Shown here one piece after another: positions 23,833-34,104 of a DNA stretch of 64,000 nucleotides; position 1 is the first letter of the stretch; the number at the start of each line of letters is the position of its first letter. Source of the stretch: Magnaporthiopsis rhizophila. Taxonomy: Eukaryota; Ascomycota; Sordariomycetes; Magnaporthales; Magnaporthaceae. The stretch lies in the NCBI GenBank assembly GCA_003049465.1, contig PYSS01000104.1, forward strand, positions 1 to 64,000. Reading direction: 5' to 3'. The notes below the pieces were generated by a model. That model saw only the letters and a program-made list of their open reading frames with translations. It ran no database searches and was not told the DNA's origin. Made by a program: the position numbers and the translations under genes.

Positions 23833-26772
23833 CTACTGCATTACAGTCGTCACGCCAAGCCCACCCCCAACAGCCTTAACCCTCGCCCCAATCTCCAACG
23901 GATCCCCCTCCCAAACGACAAAGTGATCTCCACCACCGCCGCTCAGAGACCCCGCCTCGAGCCCCATCATCTTGTACACGTTCGCCGACACAAGCGCAAG
24001 CGCCTCGCGCCGCCCGATGCGCCCGCCGCTGTTGCGCCTCGCGATGCCGGCCTGCAGGCCGAGCATGCGGACGCGCCAGTCCTCCTCGGCGCCGAACCCG
24101 ACGGCCACGGTGACGCCCGCGGCCACGAGCGCGTCGACCGCCGTGCCGTTGGTCAGCGGCGCGCCGGTAAGGCACCGGCGCTGCTCCCACTCGGTGCAGA
24201 AGGACTCGAAGGGCGCCAGCACCACGCCCACGCCCGCGCCCGCCAGCTCCGCCGCCACCAGGTGTGACTCGGCGCCGCCGACGATGACGACCCTGAGCTT
24301 TTTGTTGCTGCTGCTGCTAGAAGCGGTGAGGGCCTTCTCGACATCGGACTTGACACGCAGGATGGCAGCGATGGAGTCGGCGCTCTGTGCCGTCAGCGCG
24401 AGCGCCATCTCGCCCTTGACGACCTTTGCGAGGAACGTCTTCTCCGCAAACGCCTCCGCAGCGGTGACGCGGGCGGTGCTACTGTTGAGCGCGTCCACCG
24501 CCCCCAGCAGAGCGGTGCGCAGGTTGCCGACCGCCTCGGACGCGGAAGTAGCTTTGCCGCGCCGGGCCGACCAGGACAGCGTGTAGTGGGCGGCGGCGTC
24601 CTCGATAACAACTGCGCCGGACGCCAGGGCATGCGCGGCGCCCGTCAGGAACATGGCGCTGGTGCCGTGGTGCGTCATGGCGCCGGACAGGGCTGGGGCA
24701 GAGATGGCGCGCGTGACGCCGTAGGCGTGCGCCGTGCGCAGCTTCTTGTCGTCGAGGGCGAGGCCGTCGACGGCGCGCGTGAAGGACTGCTTGTTGTCGC
24801 CGTTATCAGTCGCATCCTCGGCGTCGATAGCGTTGAGGCCTAGACTTGACCCGAACGCCGTGAATCCGTCCGTGACGTGGCCGTTGCGGAGCTTGACCGT
24901 CTTGAAAAGAGCGGGCGTAGTCTGGCCTAGCTCAGCCGTGCAGGGTCCGACGCAGGTCACGCGGCCGTCAGACACGATCACGTTTACGGGTTCGGCGAAA
25001 GTCCCGTCGGATGATGATGAGAGGTTGCCGCTGCGGCTGCTGCCCGAGAGGACGACGCTGGTGATGCCGGTAAAGACAACGTTCTTGGCCTTGACCTCTG
25101 CTTCTGGGGTCTCGGCCGGCGACACATCCGGTGAGATGGGGCCCTCAAGAGGCTTATCCAGCTCAACGGGATCCTCAAACTGCGCGACACCGTCGATCCA
25201 AACCTGCGAGGGCGCAGCACCGACGCTGAGCGGGTCGCTGTCCCAAACAACAACATCGGCGTCAAACCCTGCCTTGACCTTGCCGATGCGCTCGCCCAGG
25301 CCCAGGTACCAGGCCGGCGTCGACGTGATCGACGACAGGGCTGCGTGGTAAGGGAGGCCGTAGCCGTAAGCCCGAGCGGCCTCGAACAGCAGATGCTGGG
25401 CGTTGAGAACGGGGTTGTCGCTGACGTAGACGACGTCCAGCCCATCCTTGTACAGCGACTTGCCGGCGAACTCGGATCCGATGTAGGCCTCGTCCTTGTA
25501 CCACATCATGTCGGCGAAGAGGGCCGAGGCCGGGTAGACGCCGCCGTAGACGCGTTTGAGGATCTCGGGGACCAGGAAGGTCTGATGCGCGTGGTGGAAG
25601 GCCCGCACGGGGAACTTGAACTCGTTGGTGTGGTCGACAAAGGCCTCGAGGTCCGGCACCGTGTAGCAGTGCGTGTTGACGTGGACCTGCCCGCGCAGGA
25701 CCGCGCCCAGGGCCTCCCAGCGCAGCTCCTGCGGCAGGTAGGTGCGCATGTTCTCGGGCCCCACAGCGTCAGCCTCGGCGCACCAGTCGTCCTGGCGCCG
25801 GTTCAACTCGGCGGCCTGCTCGAGCGCGTGGCGGAACTCCCACGACTCGCCCATGCGGCTCGTGGGGCCGTGAACGCCGGGCCGGCCGTAGACGTTCTTG
25901 GCGTTCTCGCCGCACGCCATTTTCATGTAGCGCCAGTTCCTGTCCGGGTCCGCGAGCATGTCGGCCGCGCTCAGCTCGGGCCTGCCGTCGCGGGGGCCAG
26001 CGGCGTGCTTGATGACGTAGGCCTCGCCGCCGATGTTGTTGGCCGACCCGGGCAGGATCAAGCTCGTGGTGACGCCGCCCGACTTGATGACGCGGAGCTG
26101 CGGGTCATAGGGTTTGATGCCGTCGATGGAGCGCACGTACGGCGTGATGTCGGCCGCCATCTCGTTGGTGTCCTCGTTGCCCTCGAGCGAGGGTAGCTGG
26201 TCGATGCCGGCATGGCTGTGCATGTCGACGATGCCGGCCGTCAGCTGCCGCCCCCGCGCGTCGTACACGATGGTGTCCTCGGGCAGCGACGAGACGGGGA
26301 TGCCTCCGCCGCCGCCAGTGCGGACCTCGCGTATCAAGCCAAACTGCAGGAAGACGTCGACGCCCGAGAGCCACTCGTAGCCCACCCCGCGGCGCGCGTC
26401 CTCGGGCGACGTGCCCTCCGCCGGCTCGCCGACCCAGACCGTTGCGTTGCGGATCAGCGTGGGGCGCGCGCCCTCGATATGACGCGCGTTGCGCTCCCTG
26501 CCCAGGCCGGCTGGGTCCCGCGGCTTGCGGCGGAGCTTGGCGCACGTCTCGGCGTCGACCCGCAGGCGCTCCGCCGACAGCGTCCCCTTGATGCCGTTGC
26601 GGACGCCGCGGACCTGCCGCCATTGCGCGTACGCGATAAAGGCCAGGAAGCCAAGCACCAGGAGGCGCGCCGCCCGCGAGCGACGGAGGCCTCGGCGGCC
26701 GCGGCGCTGGTGTTGCCAAGCCAACGGAGGCGGCAGCGAGGACTCCTCGCCGCGGAGACTGATCTTTTCCAT
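23833..26772 (-). CDS. Membrane-anchored tandem amidohydrolase
   Basis: An intronless protein of 979 residues. A basic N-terminus is followed by one membrane helix (about residues 36-50), which predicts a type II anchor with the catalytic part outside the cytosol. The first domain is a metal amidohydrolase: DMHSHAG (His185, His187), HVNTHCY (His364, His368), AFHHAHQ (His393-396) and VSDNPV, followed by the typical GKVKAGFDADVVVWDSDP return to the small beta domain. From about residue 575 a second copy of the beta-domain and barrel begins (VSDGRVTCVGPC, then NGHVTDGFTAFGSSLGL), but the expected HxH at that place is absent, so this half looks non-catalytic. Fungal relatives are often labelled carbohydrate esterase family 9-like; the natural substrate is unknown to me. 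The start ATG sits directly before the basic stretch and is the only one giving the anchor. Confidence 0.85.
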   Translation of the reverse strand: MEKISLRGEESSLPPPLAWQHQRRGRRGLRRSRAARLLVLGFLAFIAYAQWRQVRGVRNGIKGTLSAERLRVDAETCAKLRRKPRDPAGLGRERNARHIEGARPTLIRNATVWVGEPAEGTSPEDARRGVGYEWLSGVDVFLQFGLIREVRTGGGGGIPVSSLPEDTIVYDARGRQLTAGIVDMHSHAGIDQLPSLEGNEDTNEMAADITPYVRSIDGIKPYDPQLRVIKSGGVTTSLILPGSANNIGGEAYVIKHAAGPRDGRPELSAADMLADPDRNWRYMKMACGENAKNVYGRPGVHGPTSRMGESWEFRHALEQAAELNRRQDDWCAEADAVGPENMRTYLPQELRWEALGAVLRGQVHVNTHCYTVPDLEAFVDHTNEFKFPVRAFHHAHQTFLVPEILKRVYGGVYPASALFADMMWYKDEAYIGSEFAGKSLYKDGLDVVYVSDNPVLNAQHLLFEAARAYGYGLPYHAALSSITSTPAWYLGLGERIGKVKAGFDADVVVWDSDPLSVGAAPSQVWIDGVAQFEDPVELDKPLEGPISPDVSPAETPEAEVKAKNVVFTGITSVVLSGSSRSGNLSSSSDGTFAEPVNVIVSDGRVTCVGPCTAELGQTTPALFKTVKLRNGHVTDGFTAFGSSLGLNAIDAEDATDNGDNKQSFTRAVDGLALDDKKLRTAHAYGVTRAISAPALSGAMTHHGTSAMFLTGAAHALASGAVVIEDAAAHYTLSWSARRGKATSASEAVGNLRTALLGAVDALNSSTARVTAAEAFAEKTFLAKVVKGEMALALTAQSADSIAAILRVKSDVEKALTASSSSSNKKLRVVIVGGAESHLVAAELAGAGVGVVLAPFESFCTEWEQRRCLTGAPLTNGTAVDALVAAGVTVAVGFGAEEDWRVRMLGLQAGIARRNSGGRIGRREALALVSANVYKMMGLEAGSLSGGGGDHFVVWEGDPLEIGARVKAVGGGLGVTTVMQ

Positions 26773-27925
26773 CTTGTCTGTTTTTCTCTCTTTCTCCCTA
26801 TTGTCCCGTCCTCTCGTCGGAAACAGGAAGAAGGACGGAATAACTCGATGGAAGAGACAAGCTCTTGGGGCCTATTACGCGCGGCAATGTCGCTGGTCGA
26901 TCCCCACCGTTCTTACAAGTGACGGATATGGGGAACTCATAAAGGCGTTTCCGTGGCCGCCTGACTGACTCGTTTTTGCAATGTCAAACTTAGCCCCGCC
27001 TGTCCTAGAGAGTTCTACCAGCAATGGATGGAAACTCGAAGAGACGGCCATGGTCAGGCTACACGAGAAATAGGCAGGCTTTAGTCTAGCGAATCCTCAG
27101 CGGGTATTTGACGATATCGTGACTGTTTCGTAGGGCTGATTCCTTATCCGCTCCTGAATTCCAAGTGGCCGCGGATGCCGCCAGTGACAAGACAGGACAG
27201 CCCCTCGCTAGCGCTACCTAACCGAATGAGGCAATTATATCCATCTCTACACCCCCAGCTGGTTTTGCAGAAGGTTCAAGTTGGCTTTCGCTCGAACCGG
27301 GAGCCCCTTCCATCATTGGATTAGACTGGACATACAGAAGGGGGGGGAAAAAAAAAAAGAAGGGGCTCGGAAATTTTAACTAACTTTATCGCGATCAGTT
27401 TAAGAGTAAAAGTTGTGACGGCCCGATTAGGCGGATTTTTTTTCGGCTTGCCCGCGTGCCGGGTCCCCCCGTATCACCTCCACTTGGGCAAGGGAAACAA
27501 AAATATTCACACATTTCAGCTCGCAAATGCAGCACAACGACAAACTTTCCGTATACAATTGTATCGCTAGAGCCGCAGGAAATAGGATATTCGAATAGGG
27601 TTTAGCTAGGGTGAGCGGTCAGGCTTGGGGTTAGTAGTTTGGATTCGAATGAGGATAGGAATTCGGGGTCATGCATTCTAACCTTGAGCGAGCACGCCCG
27701 GTGGTGACAGGGCTTGGCGGGGCATTTGACAAGCGGATCGCTCAGGCTGTGGGGATGGCGGATGCGACACGGGGGCATCCGGCATATTTACTTCCACAAG
27801 TCAAAAAAAAAAAAAAAAAAATTGTTCTAGGCGATGTGTTATCCTATGTCTCGTCGATATGACGACGCTATCCAAAGGGTTTGCCATGTAGTGACGAAAA
27901 AAAAAAGTTCCAAAATGTACACGCT
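26773..27925. other. Intergenic with a small inverted repeat
   Basis: This is the amidohydrolase promoter side. A 10-base inverted repeat (GAGCCCCTTC near 27300, GAAGGGGCTC near 27360) could form a hairpin. A short GCTAGCGCTACCTAA motif near 27209 is shared with the repeats at 37.4 and 43.6 kb. A-rich runs occur at 27350 and 27804-27821. No gene is seen. Confidence 0.45.
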
Positions 27926-29182
27926 TCACCAGGGATAGCTGCGCACCGTGTCCTCCCGCTCCAGGTCCAGTCCCCGCTCAACCTGCTTCTCGTGCTCGCG
28001 GTCCAGATACTCGAGCAGCACGGCCTGGTACTTTTCTCGGCCCTTGTACAAGGCCACGTCGGGCCCCCAGCTCCTGATGGCGCTGGCCAGCCTTCCCGGC
28101 ACGTAGTCCTCACTCACGACCTCGGCGATGGGGTGGAAGTACGTGCGTATTGTGAAGCAGACGGCGCCAGTGCGGGGCAGGCGTCTCAGCGTCTGGCGTT
28201 CGGACCGAAACCAGCACTCGGCCGCGTCGACGCAGACGTCGGCGGTGCGCCAGCTGGTGTTGGGGTCGTCCTCGGGCCCGATGCTGGGGCTCCAGCCCAG
28301 GCCGTGGTCGAGCTGGAGGAAGTAGTTGTTGCGCGCGTACAGCTCGCATGGGGTCAGGCGGCGGAAGAACTTGGTAATACCGCACTCGAGCTTCTCGCGG
28401 AACTGGGGCACTTCGCCTGACGTGTGGACGCGCGACAGCGGCATGCCGAACTTGTCGTTCAGCCGCCAGAAGCCGGGGAGAAGGATCGAGCCGGCGAGGA
28501 GGTAGTACTGGTCGTCCGGGCGCTCTATCATGAGCGCGAGGTCGTCCTGCACCAGCCGCCCGCACATGGCCATGGGGTCCTCGCGGAGCGGCCTCTCGAC
28601 GACGTTGAAGGACTCACCCGACCAGAGGTTGTCGATACCGACGGCCGTGCGTCGGAACAGGGTCGGGTAGCGCGCGGGCAGGTAGGCGGCCAGCTCTTCG
28701 AGCAGCTCCAGGGCTGCTGGGTAAGCCTCCGGGTCCGTGGCGCAGCACTTGTCGCCGCGCTCGGCGATACGTCGGGCCTTCTCGGCATGGTACTTGGGGT
28801 AGCCGCTGTCCAGCTGGATCCAGTCCTCGGGCTTGACGGCCCGGAGGCCCATCGTCACGTTGTACTTGGGGCCGTGGCGGAAGGCCCTGTATGGAAGCGG
28901 GTTGGTGGTGTGTATGTTCCACGATGGATAGGGAGGCGGCGTCGGGAATCGGTAGCTGCTTGGAACCCACCGTCCCGGAATGCGGGACTTCGGACTGGTG
29001 CTAGCACCGGCCGGCCTTACGATCCGTCTGCTCGAAGAGCGGTGGCTGTTCTCTGAACGGAGCCATGACCAGACAACGGCGGCGGATGCCAAGAGGAAGA
29101 GGAGTATGGACCCGACCAGAACCTTCGGTTCCTGGAATAGGAGCACCGAAGCGTCGAGAAGCATGATGCCGAGGGCGGACAC
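27926..29182 (-). CDS. Membrane-anchored DUF3445 protein (haem-dependent oxidative N-demethylase-like)
   Basis: A single exon of 418 residues. One hydrophobic helix near residues 19-42 is followed by a Ser/Arg/Pro-rich linker, and then the DUF3445/HODM alpha-subunit-like fold starts. Its signature is clear: PYRAFRHGPKYNVTMGLRAV, then W-x-Q-LDSGYP-x-YHAEKARRI, LFRRTAVGIDNLW, a VQDDLALM core and the LLPGFWRLNDKFGMPLSRVHTSGEVP block, ending with IRTYFHPIAEVV. The founding bacterial enzyme, a dimethylamine N-demethylase, uses haem. Fungal members are uncharacterised, and the added membrane anchor suggests they sit on the endoplasmic reticulum like P450s; that is inference. It is divergently arranged with the Zn2Cys6 gene at 30066, so the two could share an 880-bp promoter. 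Confidence 0.85.
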   Translation of the reverse strand: MSALGIMLLDASVLLFQEPKVLVGSILLFLLASAAVVWSWLRSENSHRSSSRRIVRPAGASTSPKSRIPGRWVPSSYRFPTPPPYPSWNIHTTNPLPYRAFRHGPKYNVTMGLRAVKPEDWIQLDSGYPKYHAEKARRIAERGDKCCATDPEAYPAALELLEELAAYLPARYPTLFRRTAVGIDNLWSGESFNVVERPLREDPMAMCGRLVQDDLALMIERPDDQYYLLAGSILLPGFWRLNDKFGMPLSRVHTSGEVPQFREKLECGITKFFRRLTPCELYARNNYFLQLDHGLGWSPSIGPEDDPNTSWRTADVCVDAAECWFRSERQTLRRLPRTGAVCFTIRTYFHPIAEVVSEDYVPGRLASAIRSWGPDVALYKGREKYQAVLLEYLDREHEKQVERGLDLEREDTVRSYPW

Positions 29183-30065
29183 CGCCTAGAGTGGAAAGTA
29201 GAGACAGAGAGGGGCACGAGGGTTCTTGATACAATGGGAATATGCTGGGAAGAGCTTTGAATTTCAAGGAGGGAGGAAATAGTGGCGGCAAGCAAGGGCT
29301 AGACGGGCTGTGTGACTGCGCCTTATGGGCGGCATGGCTTCGTTATGTGTCCGCCCAGCTGGCGTCGATGGTGATAGGCTGGGGTTGTTTGCGTTGACGG
29401 TACGGTATGGCGGGCAATGTCCACAGAGGGAGAGAGAAGGTGGCTTTGCAGTGGAGATGTCGTGGGTCTGATAGCTGGGTGGGGACAGTGCTGTTGATCT
29501 CTTGCTGCAGGCTGGCTGGGCTTTCCAGATTTGTATAGGACAAGGCCTTTGTGTCCACCCCTCGCTTTGGGCTGCTGTTGTGGGGGGCCAAAACGGGGTG
29601 ACCGAAACAAAACACCGAAACTCTCAATGCCAGCTGGTTCCCCGCAGTGGCCCGAGCGCCTGCCAGGCGACAAAGTCACACTCTGCGCCGAGCCTTGCTT
29701 TTCTCGAATTTCCCTCGCGTCTGGTCCTTTGTTCTCGTTAACGCATTGGGGCATTTCTTGCGCTTTGGATTATGTACGAATGAGCTGTCGCCCCAGGAGG
29801 GCAATTATTCCCGCCCAGCTCAGCACCCTCACCGGCTTCGAAGAGCCCACACTGGGCAATGTAGCCGAGCCTTGCAGCGCCTTCGATCCGGCAGCTCCAG
29901 CTGGCACGCTGTGCCCGCTCGTAGGCTCCGCCAGAGGCACCCACCACGTCCACTCTCCGTCGTCACACAAGTGCTGAGCCGTCGCACCATCGGCCCGCAC
30001 CAGCAGCAGTCCGGGGCCGCCTGGCTGCGCTGCACTAGCAGGCTTAGATCGCATCATAGGATTTG
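29183..30065. other. Divergent promoter between DUF3445 gene and Zn2Cys6 regulator
   Basis: The two genes point away from each other from this interval. I see no TATA box or binding-site repeat that I can assign with confidence. Confidence 0.45.
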
Positions 30066-32654
30066 ATGGCTCAGCTAGCCATGTCGTCCGTCTCGTCGAG
30101 CGGCAGTGCCGGCCCCTCCCGCCGCGCCCAGGGCGTGCCGCCCAAGCAGAAGAAGACGAGGTCCAGGAACGGCTGTCCGCAGTGCAAGCTGAAGCGGGTA
30201 TGTTTTTGCTTGGCGCCTTTTTTTTTTATACTCCATTTCTTTCCTGCTGAAAATCCCGTGTGTGCTGTCCTCCGCGCCTCAAGGGCCTCCGCCCACTCAG
30301 TGTCTCGCTTCATACACCGCTCATTCCTTATTCTCCTCAACGCTCCTCTTGCTGATAATGATGTCTTCCCTGCCACGTAAACCCCTCAACAGCTCAAATG
30401 TGACGAGACCAGGCCTGCCTGCCTCATGTGCACTAGGGCCGGCCGGAAATGTCCCGGCTACAGCCAGGAGTTTCGCTGGTCCACAAAGCACGAAAAGGCC
30501 CTGGACTCGGCCGCGTCACGCGAGCCGTCGAGTTTCGGCACCCTCCTGACGGCTGTGTCCAAGGTCTTGACCACGGAGCCAGCACCCGCCGCCCAGCAGC
30601 CGTCGCCTGGTCGCGTGCCGCAGCCGCAACGGTCCCTTCCCATCCAGACCGTCTCGGCCGCTTCCGCTGCCGCCCCTCCGCCTGCTGTTTTCACCCAGCT
30701 GCAGACGTCCCTTTCCTCGTGTTCAGAGGCAGGCCTCCTGTCACCCACGGGCTCTGGTACTACCACTCTAGACCTGTCTACGCCAAGCCCTGAGGCGTAT
30801 CCAGCTGAGCACATAGAGCTGCCGTTGCAGAATTTCCAGTGCCATTCCTGGGACACGCTCCTTGCTGACGATGATGCCGCCGCCCTGGGGACCGTCGGTA
30901 TGTATGGCCATGGTGGCCTGCAGATGATGGCTACGCAGCCGATGCTGCGGTCGTCGCTTCAGGTCCAGTTTGGCACATCGCAACACCTGGCTACCGAAGC
31001 CCCTGATGCCTTCATGCCTTGGATCCCGCGCTCCGTCATGGACCGCAACTCGATGCTCGTCGAGGAGTGGTTCAAGCATGTCTGCACCATCTGGTCGTGC
31101 TTCGACTCGGATCTCAACCTCAACCGCAAGATCGCTGCCGGCGCCTGGACGCGGTCCGAGCCCGTCATGAGGTGCATGCAGAGCATGGCTGCCACCTGTC
31201 TATCGTCTCAGATGCCCCAGATGCGGCGCGTCGCCATCGCCTCGCTCAAGAGCGCCATTGCCTTCATCAAGACGGAGCTGCGGCTCGCCGGCCCCGCCCT
31301 CGCCCGCGGCGTCTTCCCTACGGACCTGCTGCTCTCACTCTGCTGCGTCGGCACTGCCGCCTGCTGGATTGACACCAAGCAGCTGGCCGCACGCTTCCTC
31401 CGCGAGGCCCGCAACATCATGCATCGTCTCAACCGCGACGCCAACGCCGGCTTCCTGCGGCCCGAGGACCGCGAAGCCCTCGAGTTTTTCAACAACAGCA
31501 TCATCTACTGGGACATGCTGGTCGCTGTCGTCTCCGATGACGATCATGACACCTCGTCGGGCGATCCTGACAGCGAGGGTAACCTCCTGCTCCTCCGGGC
31601 TGGCTATTCGGCAGACCGCTCGGGGCTGATTATCCCCCACCCCTGGACCGGCACCTGCGCCGCTGCTCAGCGCCTGTTTGCCCGATCCATCCGCCTCTGC
31701 CGTCGCTTCCGCAGCCACCTGCGCGGGCGCTCCATCTCGACGGGTGCCGCCCTGCGAGCGGCCCTCCGCTACATCGCCGAGGCCCAGGGCCTCGAGGAGG
31801 AGCTGCTGGGCCTGGAGCAGATCGGCGTCGAGCGCGTCGCAGAGACGGGCGACCGGCTTACCCCGCGTGAGCACATGGTCGACGTTGGCGAGGGCTACCG
31901 TCTAGCCTCGCTGTTGCAGCTATATCAGACCTTCCCAGATCTTGTCGTTCGCCGCCTGCCCGAGGCCTTAAGCGGAGACGGGCATGTCGTGCCGTGGGAT
32001 CGCTGGGTGGTGCCTTTGAGCCTCAGGTTGATTGGGACGCTTAAGAGGGTGCCGCCAGACTCTGGTACCCGATGCATCCAGCCGTTGTTGTATCTCTCTG
32101 CCAGCACGGGGCTCAAGTTTGACTATGATACCATGGCTGCGGGATTACAACAACGGCAACGGCAGCAGCAGCAGCAGCAGCAGCGGCAGCAAGTGCCACA
32201 GGAACAAACAATGCTGGCCGTTCCATTAGACGAATCCGTTGGGGACCCTGCTTTGCCCCAGGGTGGCGTGCAATCTCCCCTGGCGGCAGTTGCCGAGACG
32301 GAAGCTGCCGACATCGAGCTGGACGAGGCGCTCTCCTCTCTAGACGCTCCTACAGACGATTGCGAACCCTCGCCAGGGCCCGTGCTTCACGGCGATACGA
32401 ACAACGTTCAGGACATCAACGACCTCCTGCAGGCGCCGCTGACCAAGATGTCGATCGAGGTCAGCCACGCACGCCGGTTCGTGCTAGAGCGACTCAGCGC
32501 GCTGGAGCACAGCCTCCCGCCGGCGCCGGTGCGCGTGGCCAGGGACCTCGTCACTGCCGTCTGGGCCGCCTACGACGCCGAGCCGCCCGGGTCCAATCAC
32601 ACGCACTGGATCGACGTGATGGAGGACAAGGATCTGAAGACTATTTTTGGGTGA
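30066..32654 (+). CDS. Zn2Cys6 transcription factor
   Basis: Two exons, join(30066..30197, 30393..32654), give 797 residues. The intron interrupts the zinc cluster: exon 1 ends CPQCKLKR and exon 2 begins LKCDETRPAC. Together they give the canonical C-x2-C-x6-C-x6-C-x2-C-x6-C pattern (first Cys at residue 37). Basic residues ahead of it (PKQKKTRSRNG) fit DNA contact and nuclear import. About residues 200-560 form the helical fungal-specific regulatory domain (Fungal_trans_2-like). A Gln/Arg run near residues 625-640 and an acidic 'LDEALSSLDAPTDD' patch could be activating. An in-frame ATG at 30081 is an alternative start. Targets are unknown; the divergently placed DUF3445 gene is the nearest candidate. 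Confidence 0.88.
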
Positions 32655-34104
32655 CGGGAGCTGCTTGCAAACTATATACATATATACCACCTACGTTTGT
32701 TTGCACTAACTCACGCGTTTGGCGTGCAAGGGGGAATCATGGCATGGGGTTGCTATTTGTTTTTTTTTTTTTTTTTTTTTTTTTGGGGATGGCAATTTTT
32801 GGACAGGTATGGGGTCCATAGCCGGGATATCTATGATGGGTTGTTTGGATCGGGCCTTCGATAGGTGCCCCATGGAGATACAGGTCGCTGTTGGCTTCCA
32901 CCTCAGGTGATTGTTAGTGTTGGGAAAAGGAACGATCTGGCGATTTTCGACGGTGATTTTTTTGGCGATAGATATTGGGCCCGCCGTGCAGAACGCGACC
33001 AGCATCTACTCCGCAAACTCGCCATCTCGTGTCGTTGAGTATGTGGCTTTGCATAACCTCCCACGGTCATAATGGTTAGTCTCCTCACTTCTCATCCAAA
33101 CGCTTCCCATACCGGGACACTTTTTTTCTTTACAAAACGATAAAGGTAGGTTTGGCCGAGGTAGTTATATATGGGGGCCTCTCTTGCCTCCGCAGTTGCC
33201 CTCCTGGCTCACCCGGGCCCCAAACGCGAGGCCCGGGAGGGCGAGGAGCGCGGCAGAGACTGACAAAAAGGGTGGCATCGTGCAGGAACGTATTAAGGCG
33301 GGAGCAAGGGCTCTACGATGAAAAGAAGGTGTCCGAGCGAGCGAGCGAGGGCCACAGACCCCATAAAGAGCGACAGAAGAAGGACCGACGTGGGGGGAGT
33401 ACCCGGCAGAATCTTGCCAATGTCGAGCTGTGGTCAGCCCAAGCAAGCCTTGGATGCTTGTATTTATGGCCAAATGCTGAGCCCTCGTGTTCGCGCCCCG
33501 ACCCTCCATCCTCCCAGCACTCCCGAGTGGCTTGCAAGATGGTGTGTTGCTAGCTAGCGCGTCGCGCGACGGAGCCCCGAGCCACGGTTTAACTGCATCC
33601 CCGTGGCTGATGGCGATACGAGCCGTCATGGCACTGGCGTCTGCGCCCGAGCTCTTAGCGCCCGCTCCAACGGTCGGCATCGGACGCTGGCCGACGCCAC
33701 AACTGGCGGTGGTGTGAGAATCGCGGGAGAAGAAAAGGGGGTCGACGGCTGCCTGCCTGCATGAGTTCAAAGTGTGGTATAATAGCTACCGCACCCGGCA
33801 GCGTTGGATGTCGTCGGAGTCCTGGAGCACGGCTTAGCATCAGCCCCTTGACCGCTTGCATCACACCGGCTGAGCCATCCCTCGCTCGTGTTGGTCTCGA
33901 GAGGGATGTGTCCTGTTTTGGGTATTGCTCGCCCTGGCTGGACGAGGGCCGACCAGCCGACAAAAGCCCGTGGCTTTATCGATAATATCGTAGTCGTTTA
34001 AAAAGGTGCGAGGGGATAACGGGCTAACAGTCGTGATGGCGGGGCTACTGATGGCCAAAATAAGAATAAACACAAAGGTTTCAAACCAAGCGAGCCTGAG
34101 CCTC
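32655..34104. other. Intergenic with a dispersed repeat
   Basis: It holds the 3' regions of the convergent regulator and DUF7730-like genes, a T run at about 32761-32784, and one copy of the repeat listed at 33040. The short frames here lack family features. Confidence 0.5.
33040..33173 (+). repeat. Dispersed repeat, copy 1
   Basis: It shares with 36340-36490, in the same orientation, the blocks TATGTGGCTTTGCA, TTCTCA-CC-AA-C-CTTCCCATA, a T run with CTTTACAAAACGA/CTCTACAAAACAA, and a final GGTAGT. Identity is patchy, with indels, so the two copies are old. No coding capacity. Confidence 0.6.

Noticed and set aside
27285..27335. GGTTCGA-like B box on the minus strand
   Set aside because: The flanking bases do not pair as a T arm and there is no D arm or acceptor stem.
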